NCBI RefSeq assembly: GCF_013282155.1
Contig: NZ_BLWI01000008.1
Span: forward strand, 124,001 to 188,000
DNA: 64,000 nucleotides
Direction: 5' to 3'
DNA from: Sulfitobacter sp. HGT1
GTDB taxonomy: Bacteria; Pseudomonadota; Alphaproteobacteria; Rhodobacterales; Rhodobacteraceae
Below the pieces are notes generated by a model. It had not been told where the DNA came from, made no database searches, and worked only from the letters and a program-made list of their open reading frames with translations. Made by a program: the position numbers and the translations under genes. Of this stretch, positions 29,104 to 37,402 are shown piece by piece (position 1 is the stretch's first letter; every line of letters begins with the position of its first letter).

Positions 29104-30085
29104 CAAGAAAACCCCCGATTGCCTGAACCGTTTCGGGGGCGTCAACGATCCCCAAATGCCCTTTGCCCGGCACAATCACATAGGTGCCTTTGTCGCTCAC
29201 TGCGGCCATCGTTTCCTCGTATTTATCTGCGTAAAACGCTTCATCATCGGCTCCGGCGATCACCACGAACGGCGGCAGCCCCGCCACATCAGCCAGATAG
29301 TCATCCCGTGGTGCAAATCCGGTGTTCAGCCGGTAACTATAACCCGTGGTCGCCGTATCGCCCAAAGGCCCGTCCAGCACCAGATCGGGCATCGCAAACC
29401 GGATCACGGTCTTGTCGTTAAACGTCGAAATGCCAACGGCGTTCAGGATCGACAGGCCGATCATCCGGCGCTGATGCACAGTCGCCCATCCGCCCGCATT
29501 TTTCCGCGTGGTCGGCGCGTTATGCTTTAGAAACGGGGCGATCAGCACCGCCCCATCCAGCAACTGGCCATAATCGCTGCCCGCAAACCGCACGACCAAC
29601 CCGCCGCCCGAGGAATGCCCGCCCAGAACGATCTTTTGGCCCGGTTCGTGTAGCGCAGTGATCAGATCAACCAGATCATCCTCAAGCTGGTTGACGTAAT
29701 CAATATCCCCGCGCCGCCCCGGTGCAGCACCATGGCCCCGCAAATCAGGGACCAGAACCGTGGCCTTCTTGCTCAGCTGTTGGGCGATCTGCACAAATTG
29801 CAATCCGTGCCACCCCGACCCGTGCACCAAGACCAACATCGGTGCCCCCAAAGGCCCGTCAAAACGACGGTAGGCCAGCGCGTAGCCATCGCGCATCGTG
29901 GCATTCTGCAGCGGCGGTGCCACGGTGCCCCCTGCGGTATTCGCCAGATAGTCTGCGAAATCCAACCCGCCCGTTGCCGCGACTGGCGCGGCTGGCGTGG
30001 CCGGATCACTCACAACAAGAACAACAGCGACAGCCAGCGTGATCACCACGCTCAGCACAATGGCCAGGAGGGTTTTCAACAGCAT
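29093..30085 (-). CDS. Membrane-anchored alpha/beta hydrolase
   Basis: The 330-residue protein has an N-terminal hydrophobic helix (residues 2-25), so the hydrolase domain is probably periplasmic or membrane-tethered. The oxyanion region is LVLVHGSGWHGLQ, the nucleophile elbow GGHSSGGGLVVRF around residue 172, and the final His is in GKGHLGIVDAPE. The substrate is not known; a lysophospholipase-type role is possible. The ATG follows AAGGGACCAAAGGG. It lies 12 bases downstream of cimA. Confidence 0.86.
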   Translation of the reverse strand: MLLKTLLAIVLSVVITLAVAVVLVVSDPATPAAPVAATGGLDFADYLANTAGGTVAPPLQNATMRDGYALAYRRFDGPLGAPMLVLVHGSGWHGLQFVQIAQQLSKKATVLVPDLRGHGAAPGRRGDIDYVNQLEDDLVDLITALHEPGQKIVLGGHSSGGGLVVRFAGSDYGQLLDGAVLIAPFLKHNAPTTRKNAGGWATVHQRRMIGLSILNAVGISTFNDKTVIRFAMPDLVLDGPLGDTATTGYSYRLNTGFAPRDDYLADVAGLPPFVVIAGADDEAFYADKYEETMAAVSDKGTYVIVPGKGHLGIVDAPETVQAIGGFLDAI

Positions 30086-30097
30086 CCCTTTGGTCCC

Positions 30098-31714
30098 TTA
30101 TGCCTTCAGGTCTCGGATCAGTTTCCACCGGATCGCGTCCAGCAACGCCTCGAAGGACGCATCCACGATGTTGGCCGATACCCCTACGGTTGACCAACGC
30201 CGCCCCTGCCCGTCTTCGCTGTCGATGATCACGCGGGTCACCGCTTCGGTGCCGCCTTGGGTAATGCGCACCTTGTAATCGACCAGATGCATATCCTCCA
30301 GCAGGGCCGAATACTGCCCCAAATCCTTGACGATCGCCTTGGAAAGCGCGTTCACCGGGCCACGGTCGCAGCCTTCCTCATCCATGCTTTCACTTACCGA
30401 AAGCCGCTTTTCACCGTCGACTTTGACGACGACAACGGCCTCCGACAGGCTGACCATCTGGTCGTATTTATTCTTGCGCCGCTCAACCGTAACGCGATAG
30501 CGCTTGACCTCGAACAGGTCGGGCATCTGCCCCAGGGCCTGCCGCGCCAACAGCTCGAAACTGGCCTGCGCGGTATCATAGCTATAGCCATCGGCCTCGC
30601 GTGCCTTGACCTGATCGAGGATCAGCCCCAACGCCGGATCGCCCTTGGCAATCGTCAGGCCTGCGCTTTCCAAACGGCGGCGCAGATTGGATTGACCCGC
30701 CTGATTGGACATCGGAATGATCCGCGCATTGCCCACCCGTTCGGGCGGAATATGCTCGTAAGTCGACGGGTCTTTCAGAATCGCGCTCGCATGCAGCCCC
30801 GCCTTGTGAGCAAAGGCCGAAGACCCCACAAACGCCGCCTGTTTCATCGGCACACGGTTCAGGATTTCATCAAGACTGCGGCTGATCTGGGTCAGCCCCT
30901 CAAGCGCCTCCAGACTGATCCCGGTCTCAAACGTGCTGGCATAGGGCTCTTTCAGCAGCAAGATCGGGATCAACGTGGTCAGATTTGCATTACCGCAGCG
31001 TTCGCCCAGCCCGTTCAACGTGCCCTGTATCTGCCGCGCACCGGCATCCACCGCCGCCAGCGAACAGGCGACCGCGTTTTCGGTGTCGTTATGGGTGTGA
31101 ATGCCCAGATGGCTGCCCGGAATGCCCGCCGCAATCACCTCAGCCGTGATCCGCCCCACCTCGGCGGGCATGGTGCCGCCATTGGTGTCACACAGCACAA
31201 TCCAGCGCGCGCCAGCGTCATAGGCGGCCTTGATCGCCGTCAGCGCATAGGCGCGATTGGCGCGGTACCCGTCAAAGAAATGCTCCGCATCAAACAGCGC
31301 CTCGCGCCCTTGCGCCACCAGATAGGCAATTGATTTCGCAATGTTTTCTGTATTTTCATCCAGCTCGATGCCAAGCGCGGCAGTCACGTGGAAATCATGG
31401 GTCTTGCCCACCAGACAAACGGTCTCGGTACCCGCGTTCATCACAGCGGCCAACACGTCATCATTCTCGGCCGAAAACCCCGCCCGTTTGGTCATGCCAA
31501 AGGCCGTCATCCGGGCACGGGTGCGCGGCGCATCCTCGAAAAACGCGGAATCCGTAGGGTTCGCCCCCGGCCATCCGCCCTCAATATAATCCACCCCCAG
31601 CCCGTCCAAAGCATTCGCGATGGTGATTTTCTCGGCGGTCGAAAACTGCACCCCTTGGGTCTGCTGCCCGTCCCGAAGCGTGGTGTCATAAAGATAAAGG
31701 CGTTCTCTCGTCAC
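30098..31714 (-). CDS. cimA: (R)-citramalate synthase
   Basis: The 538-residue enzyme condenses pyruvate and acetyl-CoA to citramalate, a threonine-independent start to isoleucine synthesis. The HMG-CoA-lyase-like TIM barrel opens LYLYDTTLRDGQQTQGV, and the metal-binding HTHNDTENAVACS is around residue 205. NGLGERCGNANL follows. The C-terminal 150 residues form the LeuA dimer/regulatory domain. The start appears to be a GTG. CimA is close to 2-isopropylmalate synthase, but the length and the paired DTTLRDG/NGLGERCGN motifs fit the CimA type. Confidence 0.92.
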   Translation of the reverse strand: MTRERLYLYDTTLRDGQQTQGVQFSTAEKITIANALDGLGVDYIEGGWPGANPTDSAFFEDAPRTRARMTAFGMTKRAGFSAENDDVLAAVMNAGTETVCLVGKTHDFHVTAALGIELDENTENIAKSIAYLVAQGREALFDAEHFFDGYRANRAYALTAIKAAYDAGARWIVLCDTNGGTMPAEVGRITAEVIAAGIPGSHLGIHTHNDTENAVACSLAAVDAGARQIQGTLNGLGERCGNANLTTLIPILLLKEPYASTFETGISLEALEGLTQISRSLDEILNRVPMKQAAFVGSSAFAHKAGLHASAILKDPSTYEHIPPERVGNARIIPMSNQAGQSNLRRRLESAGLTIAKGDPALGLILDQVKAREADGYSYDTAQASFELLARQALGQMPDLFEVKRYRVTVERRKNKYDQMVSLSEAVVVVKVDGEKRLSVSESMDEEGCDRGPVNALSKAIVKDLGQYSALLEDMHLVDYKVRITQGGTEAVTRVIIDSEDGQGRRWSTVGVSANIVDASFEALLDAIRWKLIRDLKA

Positions 31715-31729
31715 TTCCGCACCCCCACC

Positions 31730-31783
31730 TTCATTTTGCCAAATAAACTCCGGGGAGCGTGAGGGGCTGGCCCCTCACTCCGG
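31730..31783. repeat. Intergenic palindromic element, variant 3
   Basis: TTCATTTTGCCAAATAAACT at 31730-31749 repeats the opening of the element at 21187. It is followed by CCGG and the inverted repeat GTGAGGGGCTGGCCCCTCAC. It sits between the cysS end and the cimA start. Confidence 0.6.
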
Positions 31784-31820
31784 TCCCAACAAACTGCCCC
31801 GCCGTTGCCAACTGCGCGCA

Positions 31821-33233
31821 TCATTTGAGAGCCTCTAGTTTCGTTGGGTCAAAATTAGGGCCTGCTATGACTTCAACGCCGTCCTTGCTCATTCGCACTT
31901 CTGCACCAGCGTCCAGTAGCGCTGCCTTGAACACATCGACCAGATCAAAATTTTTACTTAGCTTAGCGTCATTTCGTAAAGCATCCATACGCTGTCTCAA
32001 AGAAGCCAGAAGCTCACTTGCTCCAGTTCCAGAGCCCGACGAATAGGCACGGCGCGCTTTTTCTTCTTCCAAACGAGCCTTATCGGACAGAAACCCCAGC
32101 CACCGCGCGTGGTCGAGCAGTTTCTGCGGCTGCGCGGTCAGACCGTTCAGGTAAACAAGTGCGAGATGAGTATTCAGATCATCGGCGATGGCTTCGACAA
32201 ACTTTGGATCAGGCTCAAACAAACCAGCATCGAATGGCTGCAAATTCCATGTCAGGTTCATCCATTTCCGCAGAGTCTTCTCGGCCTCTTCCCGCTTCTT
32301 CTCCGTCCAGTCCATCGGCTTGCGGTAATGCGTGCTCAGCATCACAAAACGGATCACCTCGCCCGGCACACCTTGGTCCAGCAAATCACGCACGGTAAAG
32401 AAGTTGCCCAGCGACTTGGACATCTTCTTGCCCTCGACCTGCAACATCTCGTTATGCAGCCAGTAATTGGCAAAGCCCGACCCCGGATGGGCACAGCAGC
32501 TTTGGGCGATCTCGTTTTCATGATGCGGGAACATCAGATCGTTGCCGCCGCCGTGAATGTCGAAATGCGCGCCCAGCAACTCGAACGACATGGCCGAACA
32601 TTCGATATGCCACCCCGGACGGCCACGGCCCCACGGACTGTCCCAGCCCGGCGTGTCCGCATCCGACGGTTTCCACAGCACGAAATCCATCGGGTTGCGC
32701 TTGTAGGGGGCCACTTCGACCCGCGCACCGGCGATCATGTCGTCAATCGACCGCCCCGACAGCGCGCCATAGTCCTTGTAACTTTCAACGGCGAACAACA
32801 CATGCCCCTCGGCGGCATAGGCATGACCACTGGTGATCAACCCCTCGATCATCTCGATCATCTGCGGAATATACGCCGTTGCGCGCGGCATCTCGTTCGG
32901 CTCAAGCGCCCCAACGGCCGCCATATCGTCCAGAAACCACTGGGTCGTCTCTGCGGTGATCTCTCCGATCGACCGACCGCTTTGCGCCGCACGTGCGTTG
33001 ATCTTGTCATCCACGTCGGTAAAATTTCGCACATAGGTCACATGATCCGGCCCGTAGACATGGCGCAGCAACCGGTACAGCACGTCGAACACGATCACCG
33101 GCCGCGCGTTGCCCAGATGGGCGCGGTCATACACCGTGGGCCCGCAGACATACATCCGCACGTTTTCAGGGTCGATGGGAACGAAATCCTCGCGTTTGCG
33201 GGTTTTCGTGTTGTGCAGCTTGATCGTCGTCAT
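31821..33233 (-). CDS. cysS: Cysteine-tRNA ligase
   Basis: The 470-residue synthetase has [17 protein letters not shown] (HIGH region and first zinc Cys), [14 protein letters not shown] and [19 protein letters not shown] (remaining zinc ligands), and [11 protein letters not shown] (KMSKS loop). The start ATG at 33233 gives MTTIKLHN. The last 80 codons (31821-32060) are visibly richer in A and T than the rest of the gene while the protein remains family-like, ending [12 protein letters not shown]. This hints at replacement of the 3' end by recombination. Confidence 0.95.
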   Translation of the reverse strand: MTTIKLHNTKTRKREDFVPIDPENVRMYVCGPTVYDRAHLGNARPVIVFDVLYRLLRHVYGPDHVTYVRNFTDVDDKINARAAQSGRSIGEITAETTQWFLDDMAAVGALEPNEMPRATAYIPQMIEMIEGLITSGHAYAAEGHVLFAVESYKDYGALSGRSIDDMIAGARVEVAPYKRNPMDFVLWKPSDADTPGWDSPWGRGRPGWHIECSAMSFELLGAHFDIHGGGNDLMFPHHENEIAQSCCAHPGSGFANYWLHNEMLQVEGKKMSKSLGNFFTVRDLLDQGVPGEVIRFVMLSTHYRKPMDWTEKKREEAEKTLRKWMNLTWNLQPFDAGLFEPDPKFVEAIADDLNTHLALVYLNGLTAQPQKLLDHARWLGFLSDKARLEEEKARRAYSSGSGTGASELLASLRQRMDALRNDAKLSKNFDLVDVFKAALLDAGAEVRMSKDGVEVIAGPNFDPTKLEALK

Positions 33234-33462
33234 ATGGCGCGTCCTTACGCAAGTATGGCGCGGGCATGGCACATTTGTTTTGAAAAGAAAACGCTATGAA
33301 CAGGCCCGCCGGAAAGTCTCAGCAGGGAATACAGCAAATAATGAGTGTGTTCATCGTCATGGCACCTGCCTAGCGCGGGGCAGCCCTATGGGTCAAGCTT
33401 GATTGACAAAGCCCGCCACCTCTGCGCCCCTGCGGCGCAAACAGATCAATCGGAGATAACGA

Positions 33463-34635
33463 ATGCAGCTTTCCTCACGCATCACAGGTCTTTTGGGCGG
33501 CGGATCAGATGGCTGGGGCGTGTTCCTGCGCGCCCGCCAGATGATCTCTGACGGCACCCCCGTCACCGAACTGACCATCGGAGAGCATGACATCCGCACC
33601 GCAGCACCGATTTTGCAGGAAATGCACCGGGCGGCCCTTGCCGGGCACACGGGCTATGCCTCGGTTCCCGGCACCACCGCCTTGCGCGATACCGTCGCCC
33701 GGCGCGTGCAGGACCGCACCGGCGTGCCCACGACCCGCGATAACGTGGTTATCACCCCCGGCGGCCAGGCCGCCCTGTTCGCCGCCCATGCCGCCGCCAC
33801 CAACCCCGGTGACACGGCGCTGTTCATTGATCCCTATTATGCGACCTATCCCGGCACGATCCGCGGTGTCAGTGCCGTGCCAAAAGCAGTCCCCGCCCAT
33901 GCCGATGACGCCTTCCAGCCCCGTGCCGATGTAATCGCTGCCGCCGCACCGGGGGCAAAGTCGCTGCTGGTCAATTCGCCCAACAACCCCACCGGCGTGG
34001 TCTATTCCCGCTCCACCCTCGACGGCATTGCGCGGGCCTGCATGGATCACGACCTGTGGCTGATCTCTGACGAAGTCTACGACACGCAAGTCTGGAAAGG
34101 CACACATCTGTCGCCCCGCGCCCTGCCCGATATGGCCGACCGCACGCTTGTTGTCGGCTCCATGTCGAAAAGCCACGCCATGACCGGGTCGCGCTGCGGC
34201 TGGATCGTGGGGCCGGCGGATGCCATCGAACATCTGACCAATCTTGCCACCCATACCACCTACGGCGTGCCGGGCTTTATCCAGGATGCCGCCCAATTCG
34301 CCCTGAACCAAGGCCCCGCTTTCGAAACAGAAATCGCCGCCCCCTTCCAGCGCCGCCGTCTGCTGGCCCAGGATATCATCGCGCGCCAGAATGCCGTGTC
34401 CTTGGTGCCCGCCGATGGGGCCATGTATCTGATGCTGGACATCCGTAGCACCGGCATGTCCGGCGAAGACTTCGCCTATGCCCTGCTCGAGGCCCATTAT
34501 ATCGCGGTGATGCCGGGGGAAAGCTTCGGTCAGGCAGCCGCGGGCCATATCAGGGTTGCGATGACCATCGAAGACACCGCTTTTGCGCAGGCCCTGAAAA
34601 CCCTGTGCGATTTCGCCGACAGCCGCATCAAATAG
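33463..34635 (+). CDS. Class I/II pyridoxal-phosphate aminotransferase
   Basis: The 390-residue enzyme has the fold type I pattern: VVITPGGQAALFAA, LLVNSPNNPTGVVYSRS, LISDEVYDTQVW and the PLP lysine in GSMSKSHAMTGSRCGW around residue 235. The closing Arg for the substrate carboxylate is in IRVAMTIED. The amino acid used is not clear; AspC-like or arylpyruvate aminotransferases are both possible. GGAGATAACGA precedes the ATG. A dispersed element follows the gene. Confidence 0.9.
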   Translation: MQLSSRITGLLGGGSDGWGVFLRARQMISDGTPVTELTIGEHDIRTAAPILQEMHRAALAGHTGYASVPGTTALRDTVARRVQDRTGVPTTRDNVVITPGGQAALFAAHAAATNPGDTALFIDPYYATYPGTIRGVSAVPKAVPAHADDAFQPRADVIAAAAPGAKSLLVNSPNNPTGVVYSRSTLDGIARACMDHDLWLISDEVYDTQVWKGTHLSPRALPDMADRTLVVGSMSKSHAMTGSRCGWIVGPADAIEHLTNLATHTTYGVPGFIQDAAQFALNQGPAFETEIAAPFQRRRLLAQDIIARQNAVSLVPADGAMYLMLDIRSTGMSGEDFAYALLEAHYIAVMPGESFGQAAAGHIRVAMTIEDTAFAQALKTLCDFADSRIK

Positions 34636-34689
34636 CAACCGCACCGCCAAAACGTATCAGAGGCCGGGGATTGCTCCCTGGCCCCTGTT

Positions 34690-34720
34690 CTCTGGCTCTT
34701 AAATATCCCCGCCGGAGGCA
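34690..34720. repeat. Intergenic palindromic element, variant 4
   Basis: CTCTGGCTCTTAAATATCCC at 34690-34709 is followed by CGCCGGAGGCA. The first part matches 13940-13957 with one change, and the second matches 21207-21218. It lies between two converging genes. Confidence 0.6.
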
Positions 34721-34772
34721 CCTTTTCAGGCACCCCCAAGGGTCACACCGCCAGTTTTCTCACTTGGTCGCC

Positions 34773-35369
34773 TTAAAAGCGGTAGGAACCGCGCAGGGTA
34801 AAGGTTGTCACGTCCAGATCGTCACCGACAACACCACCGATATCCTTGAAACGGTGCTCCAGCAGCTCCGCACCAACGGTGTAGCGTTCCGAGACCTTAT
34901 AGCTCATGCCGATACCATAGAACGCGCCATCTTCGTCGCCGCCCGACGTGTCAGCCAAGGCATAGCCACCGGTCGCATAGACCAATGTGTTACCAAAGTC
35001 GTAACCGCCCTTGATCTTGGCACGTGCAACGGAATCAATTGTTGCTGCACCACCGTTCAGGTCGATGTTGGTTTGGTCATAATCAAGCTCGCCGCCCAGG
35101 ACGAACTGACCGAAATCATAGTCATAGCCAGCGTGGAAGCCATAAAGGCCGTTGTCGCCATCCAGCACGCCCGGGCCATCTGCATCGCCATAGCCGAGCT
35201 GCAAACCAGCGTAAAAACCGGTCCAATCGCCGCCAGTGTTGATGACTGGAACGGGTTCCATCATCACAGGTTCGATCACGGGTTCGCTCAGGCTGCCGGC
35301 AAAGACGGAGCCTGCGAAAGCAGATGATGCGACAAGAGCGGCTGAAGCAATTTTCATTGTACGTTTCAT
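34773..35369 (-). CDS. Outer membrane beta-barrel protein
   Basis: The 198-residue protein begins with a Sec signal peptide (MKRTMKIASAALVASSAFAG, cleaved near SVFAG). The mature part alternates short amphipathic strands and Gly-rich turns, such as DWTGFYAGLQLGYGD, and ends LRGSYRF with the terminal Phe that BAM recognises. It fits the OmpA/opacity-porin-like eight-stranded barrels that are common in this order. An AAGGAG site nine bases before the ATG suggests high expression. The upstream region contains an FNR-like box about 90 bases away. Confidence 0.9.
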   Translation of the reverse strand: MKRTMKIASAALVASSAFAGSVFAGSLSEPVIEPVMMEPVPVINTGGDWTGFYAGLQLGYGDADGPGVLDGDNGLYGFHAGYDYDFGQFVLGGELDYDQTNIDLNGGAATIDSVARAKIKGGYDFGNTLVYATGGYALADTSGGDEDGAFYGIGMSYKVSERYTVGAELLEHRFKDIGGVVGDDLDVTTFTLRGSYRF

Positions 35370-35460
35370 AATAGATAACTCCTTGAAGTATTATGTCCGA
35401 GCGGGGCAATCCCGCCTCGATGACATAACTCGCAAAGTAGGCATCGGTTTCAATCACCAC

Positions 35461-35474
35461 TTGTCATAGATCAA
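35461..35474. promoter_or_regulatory. FNR/Crp-type box candidate
   Basis: TTGTCATAGATCAA resembles the FNR/FnrL consensus TTGAY-N4-RTCAA with one mismatch in the left half. It lies in the 411-base region between the divergent outer membrane protein gene and the MttB gene, so it could control either. It is a pattern match only. Confidence 0.35.
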
Positions 35475-35642
35475 TCGGGGGGCGGTTTGTTGCTGTTTTG
35501 CCTTGCCCGTCGGCGGAGGGCCGCCACCCATTGCCCTTGTTCACAAGGAGTTCACTTGGTCGCAAACAGAATTTACGTCGCAAACAAGACAGCGTCGGCG
35601 ACTTTATTTTCGCAGCATCGGAACAATCTTGGGAGCAGGTTC

Positions 35643-35735
35643 ATGAAAACAGACCACTGCATCGCGACGCGTGTCAGCCGCACCATCGGTGCGGATCGCG
35701 GGCGTGCGGCACGGGGGGCACCCTTGGGCCACTAG
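35643..35735 (+). CDS. Possible 30-codon leader ORF upstream of the MttB gene
   Basis: An ATG at 35643 preceded by GGAGCAGG opens a 30-residue, Arg-rich frame (MKTDHCIATRVSRTIG and onward, ending PLGH) that stops at TAG 45 bases before the MttB start. The spacing and ribosome site would suit a regulatory leader peptide. No similar protein is known to me, and it could be chance. Confidence 0.3.
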   Translation: MKTDHCIATRVSRTIGADRGRAARGAPLGH

Positions 35736-35780
35736 CTTGGCCTTTCGCACCCTGACAGTCACCAATACTGGATTCACTTC

Positions 35781-37319
35781 ATGACCGTACAAACACCTCA
35801 CCGCACTGGTGGCCGCGCCGCACGCCGTGCCGCACGCGCTGCCCCCCTTGCCGATCATCTGCGCCCGGTTCGGGCTGGCATGTCGGGCGGCACCTATAAT
35901 CCGCTGTCCCCCGCCGCGATGGACCGTATCCATCTGGCCGTTCTGGACGCGCTGGAACAGATCGGCCTTGCCGACGCGCCCCCTTCGGGAATTGCCTATA
36001 TGACCGGTGCCGGTGCCATTCTGGGCGACGACGGCCGGCTGCGCTTTCCCCGTGCGCTGATCGAAGACACGATCGCATCGGCCAACCGCTCTGTCACCTT
36101 GCATGGCCGTGATCCAAAGCACGATCTGGAACTGTCGGGCACCAAGGTCCATTACGGCACCGCCGGGGCCGCTGTGCATCTGGTCGAAGTGGACGGGCGC
36201 ACCTACCGCGAATGTGGCGTGCAAGACCTGCATGATGCCGCGCGCATTGCCGACCAGCTCGACAACCTGCATTTCGTGCAGCGCCCGATGGTGTGCCGCG
36301 ACATCCCCGACAACCTCGAGATGGATTTGAATTCGATCTATGCCTGCTGTGCGGGCACCACCAAACATGTGGGGGTTTCCTTTACCGAACCGTCTTTTGT
36401 GCCGCACGGGCTGGAACTCCTGCACATGATCGCGGGAGGCGAAGACAAATGGCGCGCACGGCCTTTCGTGTCGAATTCGAACTGCTTTGTCGTGCCCCCG
36501 ATGAAATTTGCCACCGAAAGCTGTCTGGTGATGGAGGCGTTGATCGACGGCGGCATGCCGATCCTGCTGCTGTCGGCCGGTCAGGCCGGTGCCACCGCCC
36601 CTGCCCCCATTGCCGGTGCGATCGTTCAGGCGGTTGCGGAATGTCTGGCAGGGCTGGTCTATGTCAACGCGATCAAGCCGGGGCATCCCGCGATCTTTGG
36701 CACATGGCCCTTTGTCAGCGACCTGCGCACCGGTGCCATGTCGGGCGGGTCCGGCGAACAGGCGCTGCTGACGGCGGGTTGTGCACAGATGCACCGTTAC
36801 TATGACCTGCCCGGCGGCGCTGCGGCGGGCATTGCCGATGCCAAGCTGCCCGATATGCAAGCGGGGTGGGAACAGGCGATGTCGAATGTGATGGCGGGCA
36901 TGTCCGGCCTGAACATGGTCTACGAGGCCGCAGGCATGCACGCCTCCTTGCTGGGGTTCTGTCTGGAATCGCTGATTTTGGGGGATGATCTGATCGGTCA
37001 GGCCCTGCGCTGCGTGCGCGGCATCGAAGTCACCGAGGACAGTGTCAGCCTTGAGGTGATCCGCGCCACCTGTATCGGCGGCCCGGGGCATTATCTGGGC
37101 TCCGACCAGACCCTGAGCCTGATGCAGACCGAATATATCTATCCCGCACTGGCCGACCGCACATCGCCCAAGGAATGGGCCGAACTGGGCAAACCCGATC
37201 TGCTGGCCAAGGCGACAGCCCGCAAGGAAGAAATCCTGGCCCAGCGTGCAAATGCGCGGTTTGATCCCGCAACCGACCGGATGATCCGCGAAAGGTTCAA
37301 TATCCACCTGCCCCAATAA
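35781..37319 (+). CDS. MttB/trimethylamine methyltransferase family protein (non-pyrrolysine)
   Basis: The 512-residue protein has the MttB TIM-barrel pattern (AGMSGGTYNPLSPAAMDRI, FTEPSFVPHGLELL, QAGATAPAPIAGA). The frame contains no internal TAG, so it lacks the pyrrolysine of archaeal MttB. Such non-Pyl members act as glycine betaine or other quaternary amine demethylases with a corrinoid protein. No corrinoid protein or reductase gene is adjacent, so the methyl acceptor must be encoded elsewhere. The substrate is inferred only at family level. Confidence 0.88.
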   Translation: MTVQTPHRTGGRAARRAARAAPLADHLRPVRAGMSGGTYNPLSPAAMDRIHLAVLDALEQIGLADAPPSGIAYMTGAGAILGDDGRLRFPRALIEDTIASANRSVTLHGRDPKHDLELSGTKVHYGTAGAAVHLVEVDGRTYRECGVQDLHDAARIADQLDNLHFVQRPMVCRDIPDNLEMDLNSIYACCAGTTKHVGVSFTEPSFVPHGLELLHMIAGGEDKWRARPFVSNSNCFVVPPMKFATESCLVMEALIDGGMPILLLSAGQAGATAPAPIAGAIVQAVAECLAGLVYVNAIKPGHPAIFGTWPFVSDLRTGAMSGGSGEQALLTAGCAQMHRYYDLPGGAAAGIADAKLPDMQAGWEQAMSNVMAGMSGLNMVYEAAGMHASLLGFCLESLILGDDLIGQALRCVRGIEVTEDSVSLEVIRATCIGGPGHYLGSDQTLSLMQTEYIYPALADRTSPKEWAELGKPDLLAKATARKEEILAQRANARFDPATDRMIRERFNIHLPQ

Positions 37320-37325
37320 CATGCA

Positions 37326-37352
37326 ACTCCCCCCGTGACTTCGCGGGGGGCT
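37326..37352 (+). terminator. GC-rich hairpin after the MttB gene
   Basis: CCCCCCG at 37329-37335 pairs with CGGGGGG at 37344-37350. The following T tract is poor (CTCTGTT), so it may be a weak terminator or an mRNA 3'-end stabiliser. Confidence 0.55.
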
Positions 37353-37402
37353 CTGTTAAGTCTTGAAGCGGGGCGCGACATCGCCCCTTACCGCAAGAAG
37401 AC

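Noticed and set aside
35781..37319. Pyrrolysine in the MttB homologue
   Set aside because: The frame has no internal TAG codon, so it is the non-pyrrolysine type.
35604..37322. 572-codon frame on the minus strand over the MttB gene
   Set aside because: It mirrors a well-supported gene on the plus strand, is rich in His, Arg and Gln as antisense frames are in GC-rich DNA, and has no motif.
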